51,741 bases of DNA, from NCBI RefSeq assembly GCF_020532825.1, contig NZ_MQTS01000058.1, positions 13,019 to 64,759 on the forward strand, read 5' to 3'. Below, in pieces: positions 34,363 to 42,543 of the stretch. How positions within the stretch are numbered: the first letter of the stretch is position 1; each line of letters opens with the position of its first letter. The stretch is from Arthrobacter sp. SO3 (GTDB lineage Bacteria > Actinomycetota > Actinomycetes > Actinomycetales > Micrococcaceae). A program made the position numbers and the translations under genes. The notes under the pieces were generated by a model. It was not told where the DNA came from, did not search any database, and saw only the letters and a list, made by a program, of their open reading frames with translations.

Positions 34363-35861
34363 CAGCTGCCTTCCGGCATGACGAAGCTGGCACCGGTGCG
34401 GATGCCGGACGGCCAGCGGGTGGTGACCGTCTTGGTCTTGGTGTAGAAGCGGAACGCGTCCGCGCCGTGCTGGTTGAGGTCGCCGAAGCCGGAGGCCTTC
34501 CAGCCGCCGAAGGTGTAGTAGGCGATCGGCACCGGGATGGGGACGTTGATGCCCACCATGCCCACCTGGACCCGGCTGGCGAAGTCACGGGCGGAGTCGC
34601 CGTCGCGGGTGTAGATGGCCACGCCGTTGCCGAACTCATGTTCGCTGCACAGGCGCAGGGCCTCGTCATAGTCCTCCGCGCGGAGCACACTCAGCACCGG
34701 GCCGAAAATCTCTTCCTTGTAGATCGTCATGTCCTTGGTGACGTTGTCGAAGAGCGTGGGGCCGACCCAGAAGCCGCCCTCGTAGCCCTCGACCTTAAGT
34801 CCGCGGCCGTCGGCCAGCAGGGTGGCACCCTCGTCGACGCCCGCCTGGATGTAGCCTTCGATCCGTTCCTTGGCGGAGGCCGCCACGACCGGGCCGAAGT
34901 CCGAGTCCTTGGCGAGGCTGTGGCCGACTTTAAGGTCAGCGATCCGCTCCTGAAGTTTCGCGACGAGCGCGTCGCCGGTGGCTTTGCCGACGGGTACTGC
35001 CACCGAGATCGCCATGCAGCGTTCTCCGGCGGAGCCGAAGCCGGCGCCCATCAGGGCATCGGCCGCCATGTCCAGGTCCGCATCCGGCATGATCACCATG
35101 TGGTTCTTGGCGCCGCCGAAGCACTGGGCTCGCTTGCCGTTCGCGGCGGCGGTGGCGTAGATGTACTGGGCGATCGGTGTGGAGCCGACAAAGCCGATGG
35201 CCTGGACCCGGGGGTCCTCCAGCAGCGCATCCACCGCTTCCTTGTCGCCGTTGACCACGTTGAAGACGCCCGCCGGCAGGCCGGCCTCGGTAAACAGCTC
35301 GGCGAGGCGCAGCGGCACCGAGGGGTCCCGTTCGGATGGCTTAAGGATAAAGGAGTTGCCGGCGGCGAGGGCCGGGCCGGACTTCCAGAGCGGGATCATC
35401 GCCGGGAAGTTGAAGGGGGTGATGCCGGCGACGACGCCGAGGGGCTGGCGCAGGGAGTGGACGTCGATGCCGGTCCCAGCGTTGTCCGAGAATTCGCCCT
35501 TGAGCAGGTGCGGGGCGCCGGCCGCGAACTCCACAACCTCGATGCCGCGCTGGATGTCACCTTTCGCGTCCAGGAAGGTCTTGCCGTGCTCCGAGGACAG
35601 CAGGGTGGCGAGTTCGTCCAGGTTCTGGTTGACCAGATCGACAAACTTGAGCAGGATCCGGCCGCGGCGCTGCGGGTTCATGGCCGCCCATTCAAGCTGG
35701 CCCTTTTCCGCGTTGGAGACCACGTTGCGGACTTCCTCGGTGCTGGCGAGCGGCACCCTTGCCTGGACCTCGCCGGTGCACGGATCGTAGACATCGCTGA
35801 AACGCCCCGAGGTGCCTTCAACATGCTGTCCGTCAATGTAATGGGATAGTTCGCGAACCAT
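34362..35861 (-). CDS. mmsA: Methylmalonate-semialdehyde dehydrogenase (CoA-acylating)
   Basis: A 499-aa aldehyde dehydrogenase converting methylmalonate semialdehyde, NAD+ and CoA to propionyl-CoA and CO2. Family signatures are VAGITPFNFPAMIPLWKSGP, FILKPSERDPSVPLRLAE, GFVGSTPIAQYIY, and the catalytic cysteine in GSAGERCMAISVAVPVG; the conserved general-base Glu of ordinary ALDHs is replaced in the GGAKNHMVI stretch, as in MmsA. First gene of the valine operon, with AAAGGAG before the ATG and a TATATT promoter about 75 bases upstream. Confidence 0.95.
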   Translation of the reverse strand: MVRELSHYIDGQHVEGTSGRFSDVYDPCTGEVQARVPLASTEEVRNVVSNAEKGQLEWAAMNPQRRGRILLKFVDLVNQNLDELATLLSSEHGKTFLDAKGDIQRGIEVVEFAAGAPHLLKGEFSDNAGTGIDVHSLRQPLGVVAGITPFNFPAMIPLWKSGPALAAGNSFILKPSERDPSVPLRLAELFTEAGLPAGVFNVVNGDKEAVDALLEDPRVQAIGFVGSTPIAQYIYATAAANGKRAQCFGGAKNHMVIMPDADLDMAADALMGAGFGSAGERCMAISVAVPVGKATGDALVAKLQERIADLKVGHSLAKDSDFGPVVAASAKERIEGYIQAGVDEGATLLADGRGLKVEGYEGGFWVGPTLFDNVTKDMTIYKEEIFGPVLSVLRAEDYDEALRLCSEHEFGNGVAIYTRDGDSARDFASRVQVGMVGINVPIPVPIAYYTFGGWKASGFGDLNQHGADAFRFYTKTKTVTTRWPSGIRTGASFVMPEGS

Positions 35862-35940
35862 GATGGAATGCTCCTTTGCACCGTGTGATTGCCGTAGTGA
35901 CGGCCGGGTCGCCTGTGACCCACGTCATCTTCCGTTTCTG

Positions 35941-35959
35941 AATATACTCGGACTTCCTA
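35941..35959 (-). promoter_or_regulatory. mmsA operon promoter block with -10 TATATT
   Basis: On the minus strand TAGGAAGTCCGAGTATATT ends in the -10 box TATATT (35946-35941), giving a leader of about 73 bases. It matches the acyl-CoA synthetase promoter block at 25872-25890 in 16 of 19 positions. Confidence 0.5.
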
Positions 35960-36013
35960 CTAAATTCCAGAGGGCGTGCCCGGTGGGCAGCTTCGTCCGG
36001 CAGCCAAGTTCGG

Positions 36014-36019
36014 TAAGTT
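36014..36019 (+). promoter_or_regulatory. -10 box of the leaderless exonuclease III promoter
   Basis: TAAGTT stands 7 bases before the GTG start at 36027. Confidence 0.5.
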
Positions 36020-36026
36020 AGGGATT

Positions 36027-36833
36027 GTGAAGATTGCTACCTGGAATGTGAATTCGCTCCGTGCCCGTGCCGACCGCGTTGAAGCCTGGCTTCAGCGCAC
36101 CGACTGTGATGTCCTGGCCATCCAGGAAACCAAGTGCAAGGATGACAACTTCCCCTGGGAGCTGTTCGAGAACCTGGGCTACGAAGTGGCGCACTTCGGC
36201 CTGAGCCAGTGGAACGGCGTGGCGATCGCCTCCCGGGTGGGGCTGGACGACGTCGAGCGCACCTTTCTGGACCAGCCCGCCTTCGGCAAGAACGGCAAGG
36301 ACGCCGTGCAGGAAGCCCGCGCCATCGGCGCGACCTGCGGCGGTATCAGGGTGTGGAGCCTCTATGTCCCCAACGGACGGGCCCTCGACGATGAGCATAT
36401 GCCGTACAAAATCAGCTGGCTGGACACACTGCGGTCCCACGCCGAAGGCTGGATCCGGGAGGACCCCCAGGCGCAGATCGCGCTGATGGGCGACTGGAAC
36501 ATTGCCCCGCAGGACGACGACGTCTGGGACATCGACTACTTCCGCTCCGCGGGCCTCACCCACGTCAGCGAGCCGGAACGGGCAGCGTTCCACGCCTTTG
36601 AAGAAGCCGGCTTCCTGGATGTGGTCCGGCCGCATACGCCCGGACCCGGCGTCTACACCTACTGGGACTACACCCAGCTGCGTTTCCCGAAAAAGGAGGG
36701 CATGCGGATCGATTTTGTCCTCGCCTCCCCCGCACTGGCGGCCCGGGTCACCGGCGCCGCCATCGACCGCGAGGAACGCAAGGGCAAGGGCGCCTCGGAC
36801 CACGCCCCCGTGATCGTGGAGCTGAGCGACTGA
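36027..36833 (+). CDS. xthA: Exodeoxyribonuclease III (AP endonuclease)
   Basis: A 268-aa Mg-dependent nuclease of base-excision repair that cuts at abasic sites and trims 3' ends. Signatures: KIATWNVNSLRAR at the N-terminus (Asn metal ligand), AIQETKCKDDNF (Glu), SLYVPNGRALDDEHMPYK (Tyr), LMGDWNIAPQDDDVWD (Asp/Asn), and KEGMRIDFVLAS with KGASDHAPVIVEL (catalytic Asp-His). The GTG at 36027 gives exactly the family N-terminus; the in-frame ATG at 35976 would add 17 unrelated residues over the promoter. A TAAGTT box 7 bases upstream predicts a leaderless message. Confidence 0.95.
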   Translation: MKIATWNVNSLRARADRVEAWLQRTDCDVLAIQETKCKDDNFPWELFENLGYEVAHFGLSQWNGVAIASRVGLDDVERTFLDQPAFGKNGKDAVQEARAIGATCGGIRVWSLYVPNGRALDDEHMPYKISWLDTLRSHAEGWIREDPQAQIALMGDWNIAPQDDDVWDIDYFRSAGLTHVSEPERAAFHAFEEAGFLDVVRPHTPGPGVYTYWDYTQLRFPKKEGMRIDFVLASPALAARVTGAAIDREERKGKGASDHAPVIVELSD

Positions 36834-36864
36834 TGAGCGCCCGCGAGGGAAACGGCGTGGCCCA

Positions 36865-37776
36865 ATGACCGGCAACCTCTACCGCGGACAGGCCGGGTTG
36901 CCGTTCTCCTCGGCGCTGCGGGTTTACGAACCCCTGAAAGCGTTCCCGGCGGAGCAGCAGGAAGCCCTGCGAACGGCGGCCGTCCGGAGCGTCTCCCGCG
37001 CAGCCGTCGAAAACGCCGAACTTCTCGCCTCCCTGGGCCGCATCACACGCCCGGGCGGGGACCCGTTTCCCACCGGGGCGACGGACCTGGTCCGTGTCCT
37101 TGCCCCACGCCCGAACAACACTCCCCCGGCAGCGCCTCCTGCCGACGGCGGCCCGAAGACTCCCGCCGCCGGGGAGCCGGACAGCCTGCTCTACTGCCCC
37201 AGCCAGCTGGTGCTCCGCGCCGGGCTGGCCGCCAACGCCCTGATGGAGGGCATCCATGGGCCGCTGGCCCAGCTGCTGATCCCGGAGGAACAACGCGACA
37301 GGCACCAGGAACGCATCAATGAAGTGCGGGCGCAGGCGGGGCTCGGCCGCGTACACACCCGGGCCTCCACCTGGGGCATCCCCTTCAGCTGGTTCTGCCT
37401 CTTCAAGGAGTCGGACCCCACGGACGTAGTGGAATCAGAGGGGCACATTGTCACCGTGCGCATCCGCGCGACGATCGGCGAGGCCCTGGAGCGGGTCCGC
37501 TACGCGGTGGCCCACCTGTCCCTCGCCGCGCCGGATCTGGACATGCTCGAGGACCTGACCCAGCTCACGGAATGGCTGGAGCTCTTCCACCCGGAGTCGG
37601 TGGTGGAACTGGACTACGGCGCGGTGGCGGACAAGGTCTACCCGGACGACTCACCGATGGATGTGCGGCTGGGCATCGAGTGCCTGGCCGAGGGGGACAT
37701 GACCGGCGCTGCCGCGGCCTACCGCCGGCTGGCGTCCCGCTGGATCCCGATCCGGCAGCTGGCCCGCGCTTCCTGA
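36865..37776 (+). CDS. Protein of unknown function downstream of exonuclease III
   Basis: A 303-aa soluble protein that I do not recognise. It has no signal peptide or membrane helix. Visible features are an N-terminal segment (LPFSSALRVYEPLKAFPAEQQ), a Pro/Ala/Gly-rich linker at about 85-110, and a second domain from SLLYCPSQLVLRAGLAANALMEG through STWGIPFSWFCLFKESDP, HIVTVRIRATIGEALERVRYAVAHL and a final helical part containing DVRLGIECLAEGDMTGAAAAYRRL. Tight spacing (31 bases) after xthA suggests co-transcription. Its last 126 bases are antisense to the 3' end of the LacI gene. Confidence 0.8.
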   Translation: MTGNLYRGQAGLPFSSALRVYEPLKAFPAEQQEALRTAAVRSVSRAAVENAELLASLGRITRPGGDPFPTGATDLVRVLAPRPNNTPPAAPPADGGPKTPAAGEPDSLLYCPSQLVLRAGLAANALMEGIHGPLAQLLIPEEQRDRHQERINEVRAQAGLGRVHTRASTWGIPFSWFCLFKESDPTDVVESEGHIVTVRIRATIGEALERVRYAVAHLSLAAPDLDMLEDLTQLTEWLELFHPESVVELDYGAVADKVYPDDSPMDVRLGIECLAEGDMTGAAAAYRRLASRWIPIRQLARAS

Positions 37777-38835
37777 CTGCGGGTCTTTCCGCGGCGGCGC
37801 CGTCGTGGTCCGAACGATCAGCTGGTGCGGGGCGACAGTGGATCGCACTGCCCCGGCGATCCCGCCAAGTTCGTCCAGCAGCATCTTAGTGCCCAGTTCG
37901 GCTTGCTCGTCCGGTCGCTGCCTGACGGTGGTGAGACCCATGGCCTCGGCAAAGTCGTGGTCATCGATTCCGATCACGGACAGATCCTCCGGGACCCGCA
38001 CGCCGGCCCGGTGGGCTTCGAAGATGATTCCCATGGCCATCTCATCCGAGGCGCAGAAGATTGCGGTGGGCTTCGGTCCGGGCCGGTCCCAGAGCCGGTG
38101 GAAGGCGTCCTGGCCGCTGCGGACGGTGAAGTCCCCCCATTCGTCCCATTCCTTTCGGACGTTCAGGCCGGCTTCCGCCATCACGTCCTGGAAGGCTTTG
38201 ATCCGGACCCGCGGCACGTCGAAGTTGAGGTCGGTTTCGTCGTCGCCGTGCAGCAGGGCGATCTCGGTGTGGCCGAGGCTGATCAGGTGACGGACGGCCG
38301 TTGCGGCGGCGGCGTAATCGTCGATTCCGATGTAGGGGCATTCCTCGACATGGCCGCCGACGACGACCATCGGGATGTCGATTTTTTGGAGGTGTTCGAT
38401 CTCTTCATGCGTCAGTGCCATACAGAGCACCAGCAGCGCGTCGATCTGCTTGTAGACCATTGTCTTGCTGAAGAGCCGTTCGCGGTTGCTGCCGTGGCCG
38501 CCCAGGTTGAACAGTGAGAGGTTGTACTGCCGGGCATGCAGTTCCCGGTCCGCGCCCTCGATGGCCTTGGAGAAAAACCAGCGGCTGACGAACGGTGCCA
38601 GAACACCAATGGTCATGGTGCGTCCGGTGGCCAGGCCGGACGCCGAGGAGGAGGCCACATAGCCCAAGTCCTCGGCGATGCCCAGGATCTTCTCCCGGGT
38701 GGCCGGCGAAACCCTGGGCAGGCCGCGGACGGCCCGGGACACGGTAGCGGTGGATACTCCGGCGGCCGCGGCCACATCCTCGATGCTGACGCCGGAGTGG
38801 CCGCCGCGCTGCGCCCTGTCTGTTGTCTTTGCCAC
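37651..38835 (-). CDS. LacI-family transcriptional regulator
   Basis: A 394-aa repressor with DNA-binding domain at about 15-65 (VSIEDVAAAAGVSTATVSRAVRGLPRVSPATREKI-type helix-turn-helix and hinge) and a periplasmic-binding-like effector domain (TIGVLAPFVSRWFFSKAIEGADREL, GIDDYAAAATAVRHLISLGH, IFCASDEMAMGI, LSVIGIDDHDFAEAMGLTTVRQ). GTG at 38835 is used because AAGGGA precedes it and no ATG is near. The family would end around VRTTTAPPRKD; here about 45 further Pro/Gly/Asp-rich residues are read antisense to the neighbouring gene. It lies downstream of the sugar ABC operon, whose promoter has a LacI-type operator. Confidence 0.92.
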   Translation of the reverse strand: MAKTTDRAQRGGHSGVSIEDVAAAAGVSTATVSRAVRGLPRVSPATREKILGIAEDLGYVASSSASGLATGRTMTIGVLAPFVSRWFFSKAIEGADRELHARQYNLSLFNLGGHGSNRERLFSKTMVYKQIDALLVLCMALTHEEIEHLQKIDIPMVVVGGHVEECPYIGIDDYAAAATAVRHLISLGHTEIALLHGDDETDLNFDVPRVRIKAFQDVMAEAGLNVRKEWDEWGDFTVRSGQDAFHRLWDRPGPKPTAIFCASDEMAMGIIFEAHRAGVRVPEDLSVIGIDDHDFAEAMGLTTVRQRPDEQAELGTKMLLDELGGIAGAVRSTVAPHQLIVRTTTAPPRKDPQSGSAGQLPDRDPAGRQPAVGRGSAGHVPLGQALDAQPHIHR

Positions 38836-38931
38836 CGTGTTCCCTTGTCGACCGGCTGCGGAGACGGCTCGCGGCCTCCGCAGCACTGGATTAGTCTGCC
38901 TTCCCAACGGCAACACATGCCCCGCCCAGGC

Positions 38932-38992
38932 AACGCGGGGTCACTTACCGCCCATAAATACCCGCGGAACGGGCGCGATGTGACCCCGCGTT
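38932..38992. repeat. 61-base double-hairpin element, copy 2 (probable terminator)
   Basis: AACGCGGGGTCAC (38932-38944) pairs with GTGACCCCGCGTT (38980-38992), and an inner CGCCC pairs with GGGCG. Outer stem, CGCCCATAA and the CCCGC-GGA inner loop match copy 1 at 10182-10241. It overlaps the stop codon of the last gene of the ABC operon by one base and precedes the lacI start. Confidence 0.8.
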
Positions 38993-39252
38993 CAGTTGCG
39001 CCTGGTAGCCGTCCTTTGGGGCAGGCGGCGGCGCAGTCGGATCATTCCGTACAACGCCGCGAGGATGGCCAGCAGGCCCAGGGCCCAGCCCAGCGCCGGC
39101 TGGGCCGTTACCTCCATCCAGACGGTGACCACCAGCAGCACGACCGCCCAGAAACCAAGGAAGCCGATGATGATGTCGAAATCTTCCCCGGAACGGACGC
39201 GGCGGTGTTCGCGCCGGACCAGTCCGTGGTTGGGCTTTTGGTTCATTGCCAA
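38992..39252 (-). CDS. Small membrane protein at the end of the sugar ABC operon
   Basis: An 86-aa protein with two hydrophobic helices (IIIGFLGFWAVVLLVVTVWM and LGWALGLLAILAALYGMI), a basic N-terminus and a very basic C-terminal tail (RLRRRLPQRTATRRN). It begins 4 bases after the MalG-type permease stop, so it is part of the operon. I do not recognise a named family; it may be an accessory subunit of the transporter or simply a conserved small protein. A second ATG lies two codons in. Confidence 0.75.
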   Translation of the reverse strand: MAMNQKPNHGLVRREHRRVRSGEDFDIIIGFLGFWAVVLLVVTVWMEVTAQPALGWALGLLAILAALYGMIRLRRRLPQRTATRRN

Positions 39253-39256
39253 CCCG

Positions 39257-40144
39257 TCACTTCACAGCGCCGGCCGTGAGGCCCGCGACGATCTTGCGCT
39301 GGAAGACCAGCACCAGGACCACCAGCGGAATCGTGACGATCGTTCCGGCGGCCATGATGGCCGTATACGGGATCTGGTTCGGCTGTGCGCCGGCGAAGCT
39401 GGCGATCGCAACGGTCACCGGCTGGGTTTTGTCGCTGGAGAGCTGGCTGGCGATCAGGAATTCATTCCAGGAGGAGATGAAGGCCAGGATCGCCGTGGTG
39501 AAGATCGCCGGCGCCGCCAGCGGCATGATCACCTTTCGGAAGGCCTGTCCCTGGGTGCAGCCGTCCACCCGGGCGGATTCCTCGAGCTCCCACGGCATTT
39601 CCCTGAAGAACGAGGTCATGGTGTAGACCGTCAGCGGGAGGACGAAGGAGATGTTCGGAATGATCAGGGCCTGATACGTGCCCATCCAGCCGATGGTGGT
39701 GAACAGCTGGAACAGCGGCGTGATGAGGGCGACTCCGGGGAACATGGAGGCCCCGAGGATGAAGCCCAGCACCAGGTACTTGAACCGGAAGTTCAAGCGT
39801 GCCAGCGCGTAGGCGGCAAACACTCCGATCAGCAGCGAAACTATGGTGACGACGGCGCCGATGAACAAGCTGTTGAGGAGCGCCTGGCCGAAGTGGTTGC
39901 CGAAGGACGTGTCGAACGCTGTCCTGAAGTTGTCCAGGGTCACGTGGGTCGGCAGCACCGAGGTGTCGTAGGTGAAGCCGACGTCGCGGAAGGCCGTCAC
40001 CACCATCCAGTAGGCCGGAGCCAGGCACCAGATGAGGATCACGACGGCGCTGATGTAGGTGCGTCCCTGGGCCCACTTTTCGCGGTTCTGCGCCACCTTG
40101 CGGCCACGGTCCTGCCTGGCCCTGAGTTCGGTCGCGGCGGTCAT
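39257..40144 (-). CDS. Sugar ABC transporter permease, MalG type
   Basis: A 295-aa inner-membrane permease with six predicted helices. The cytoplasmic EAA loop is EESARVDGCTQGQAFRKVIMP (split by eye at EESARVDGCT), through which the ATPase couples. The ~30 N-terminal residues are charged and precede the first helix (TYISAVVILIWCLAPAYWMV). It overlaps the MalF-type permease gene by 4 bases (ATGA). CUT1-family importers like this carry di- and oligosaccharides or sugar alcohols. No ATPase gene is present, so a shared MsiK-type ATPase encoded elsewhere is expected. Confidence 0.93.
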   Translation of the reverse strand: MTAATELRARQDRGRKVAQNREKWAQGRTYISAVVILIWCLAPAYWMVVTAFRDVGFTYDTSVLPTHVTLDNFRTAFDTSFGNHFGQALLNSLFIGAVVTIVSLLIGVFAAYALARLNFRFKYLVLGFILGASMFPGVALITPLFQLFTTIGWMGTYQALIIPNISFVLPLTVYTMTSFFREMPWELEESARVDGCTQGQAFRKVIMPLAAPAIFTTAILAFISSWNEFLIASQLSSDKTQPVTVAIASFAGAQPNQIPYTAIMAAGTIVTIPLVVLVLVFQRKIVAGLTAGAVK

Positions 40145-41178
40145 TTCTTCCCCTTAGCTGCGCCGGTTTGCTGCTCCACGACGTTCGCTCCGAGGAAGCG
40201 CACGAAGATGAAGGCCACAAGAAAGATGATGATGAACGTGATGGTGGACAAGGCCGCGGCGGCGTTGAACCCTTGCCTGATCTGGTTGATCACGAGGATC
40301 GAGAGCGTGGTGGTGTTGTTGGCCCCGCCGGTGAGGATATAGGGGAGGTCGAACATCCGGAGGGCATCCAGGGTGCGGAAGAGGATGGCCACCATCAGTG
40401 CCGGCTTCACCAGCGGCAGGGTGATCATCCGGAACCGCTGCCAGGCGGAAGCGCCGTCAACCTTGGCTGCCTCGTACACTTCGGCGGGAATCATCTGGAG
40501 CCCGGCGAGAATCAAGAGCGCCATGAACGGAGTCGTCTTCCAGACATCCGCGATGATCACTGCCCACCTCGCCGGCCATTCGCTGCCGGTCCACAGGATC
40601 GTGGTGTTGAAGAGTTTGTTGCCGATGCCTTCAAAGGCGAAGATGAACAGCCACAGCTTGGCCGTAACGGCGGTGGGGATGGCCCACGGCACCAGGACGG
40701 CGGCACGGACCAGGCTGCGGCCCTTGAAGGCCCTCGCCATGATGACTGCCATCCAGAAGCCGAGGACCGTCTCCAGGGTCACCGTGACGATGGTGAAGAA
40801 GAAAGTCGTCCCGGTGGCGGACCAGAACTGCGCGCCGAGCGTTCCGGGCGGGCAGGCCACCGTTTCGCCGGCCGGAGCGGCGCACTGCTGGAAGATCCAG
40901 TTAGCGTAATTCGAGAAACCTGCCGGACCGCCCGCGGTGAAGAGCCCCGTGACGGGGTCCAGGCCGGCATCCTTCTGGAACGACATGATGATGGCGCTGA
41001 TGATCGGGTAGACGATCACGATTCCCAGCGCGATGATGGTCGGCGCCAGGAGCCATGCGGCCCACTTGCCCTGGCTCTTGATGGCGTTGTCCTCCCCGAC
41101 GCCCTTGGGCGGGTGGTGGACCGGAGCCCCGCCCGACGCCGGTTCCTTGACCGGCGTCGGGCCCAATTCGGTTGCCAT
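40141..41178 (-). CDS. Sugar ABC transporter permease, MalF type
   Basis: A 345-aa permease: about 45 polar N-terminal residues, then six helices, a long external loop after helix 1 (GLDPVTGLFTAGGPAGFSNY) and the EAA loop YEAAKVDGASAWQRFRMITL. The ATG at 41178 (MATELGPTPV) lies 7 bases after the binding-protein stop and is chosen over the frame from 41277, which would overlap that gene by 90 bases. It forms the membrane heterodimer with the MalG-type subunit. Confidence 0.93.
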   Translation of the reverse strand: MATELGPTPVKEPASGGAPVHHPPKGVGEDNAIKSQGKWAAWLLAPTIIALGIVIVYPIISAIIMSFQKDAGLDPVTGLFTAGGPAGFSNYANWIFQQCAAPAGETVACPPGTLGAQFWSATGTTFFFTIVTVTLETVLGFWMAVIMARAFKGRSLVRAAVLVPWAIPTAVTAKLWLFIFAFEGIGNKLFNTTILWTGSEWPARWAVIIADVWKTTPFMALLILAGLQMIPAEVYEAAKVDGASAWQRFRMITLPLVKPALMVAILFRTLDALRMFDLPYILTGGANNTTTLSILVINQIRQGFNAAAALSTITFIIIFLVAFIFVRFLGANVVEQQTGAAKGKK

Positions 41179-41185
41179 GATGTAC

Positions 41186-42481
41186 CTACTGTCCCGCGCT
41201 AGCGGACTCGATGGACTTCTGCATGTCGGACAATGCCGTTTCAACGGTCTTCTCACCCTTGATGGCTGAGTAGGCATTTTCCTGGATGGCCTTGGTGACG
41301 GCCGGGTAGAACGGGGTGACCGGGCGCGGCACGGCGTTCTCGATCGAGGTCTTCAGCACCGGCAGGTACGGGAGCTTGGCGACCAGTTCAGCATCCTCGT
41401 ACAGCGAGCCGAGAACCGGTGCGAGCGAACCCTGGGTGGCGAAGAACTTCTGGTTCTCTTCAGTGGTGAGGAATTTCAGGAAGTCCAGCGCGGTGGCCTT
41501 GTTCTTGGAATAGACGCTCACCGCGGCGCTGTGGCCGCCGAGGGAGGAGGCGCCCGGACCGGCCTTGCCCGGCAGGGCGGTCATGCCCAGGACGTCTTTG
41601 ACCTTCGAGGAGCCTTCGGTGGTGGCCAGGTTGTACACGTAGGGCCAGTTGCGCAGGAACAGCAGCTTGCCGTCCTGGAACGCCTGGCGGCTCTCCTCCT
41701 CCTGGAAGGTGATGGCTTCCTTCGGGATCTGGCCCCCGGCGTAGGCCTTGGCCAGGTTTTCAAGGCCGGCCTTCGCCTCAGGCGTGTTCAGGCTGGGCTT
41801 GCCGTCCTTGTCGAGCACGGCGCCGCCGGCGGAGTTGATCGCCTCGGAGGCGTTGACCGTCAGCCCCTCGTACTTCTTGAACTGGCCGGAATAGCAGCCC
41901 ATGTTGTTGGCCGTGGCGATGGAGCACATGCTCATCATCTCGTCCCACGTCTTCGGTGGTGTGGGGACCAGATCCTTGCGGTAGTACAGGATGCCGCCGT
42001 CGGATGATTCCGGCGCCGCGTACAGCGTGCCCTTGTAGGAAGCGGCTTCGACGGTCGGCTTCAACATCTTCGAGGTGTCGAGCGCCATCTTGTCCTTGAG
42101 CGGCTGCAGCCAGCCCTTGGCGGCGAATTCGGCGGTCCAGACGACGTCAACGCTCGCAACGTCGTAGTTGGCGTTCTTGGCCTGGAAGTTCTGGACAAGG
42201 TCGTCGTGCTGCTGGTCGGCGTTGTCCGTCTGTTCCTTGAACGTGACCTGCTCGTTCGGGTGGGCGGCGTTCCACTTGTCGATCAGCGGACGGACCACGT
42301 TGCTGTTGTCCTTGCCCTGGACGTAGGTGATGGGGCCTCGCCCGTCCAGGCCGTTCGCGGCGTCTCCGCCGCCGCTGCCGCCGGCGGCAGTACCCCCGCC
42401 GCCCCCGCCGCCACAGGCGGAGAGGGTGATGGCGAGAACGCCTGCTGTGGCTACGGGAAGTAGGAACTTCGATTTCTTCAT
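41186..42481 (-). CDS. Sugar ABC transporter substrate-binding lipoprotein
   Basis: A 431-aa extracellular solute-binding protein (family 1). The signal peptide KKSKFLLPVATAGVLAITL ends in lipobox LSAC with Cys23 for lipidation, then a run of glycines (GGGGGGG) as a flexible tether. The mature fold shows WNAAHPNEQVTFKEQTDNAD, VVWTAEFAAKGWLQPL, GTLYAAPESSDGGILYYRKDL and GHSAAVSVYSKNKATALDFLKFL. It resembles trehalose/maltose/alpha-glucoside binders, but the sugar cannot be fixed. First gene of the operon; a LacI-type operator overlaps its promoter. Confidence 0.94.
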   Translation of the reverse strand: MKKSKFLLPVATAGVLAITLSACGGGGGGGTAAGGSGGGDAANGLDGRGPITYVQGKDNSNVVRPLIDKWNAAHPNEQVTFKEQTDNADQQHDDLVQNFQAKNANYDVASVDVVWTAEFAAKGWLQPLKDKMALDTSKMLKPTVEAASYKGTLYAAPESSDGGILYYRKDLVPTPPKTWDEMMSMCSIATANNMGCYSGQFKKYEGLTVNASEAINSAGGAVLDKDGKPSLNTPEAKAGLENLAKAYAGGQIPKEAITFQEEESRQAFQDGKLLFLRNWPYVYNLATTEGSSKVKDVLGMTALPGKAGPGASSLGGHSAAVSVYSKNKATALDFLKFLTTEENQKFFATQGSLAPVLGSLYEDAELVAKLPYLPVLKTSIENAVPRPVTPFYPAVTKAIQENAYSAIKGEKTVETALSDMQKSIESASAGQ

Positions 42482-42543
42482 TCTGGGGGGTCTCCTCGCT
42501 GAGTACCGGACAAAAAACGGCGTGCGTTCATGTGGTGCCCATC

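Noticed and set aside
38996..40342. A 448-codon plus-strand open frame opposite the ABC permease genes
   Set aside because: Antisense of a gene with recognisable EAA loop and helices.
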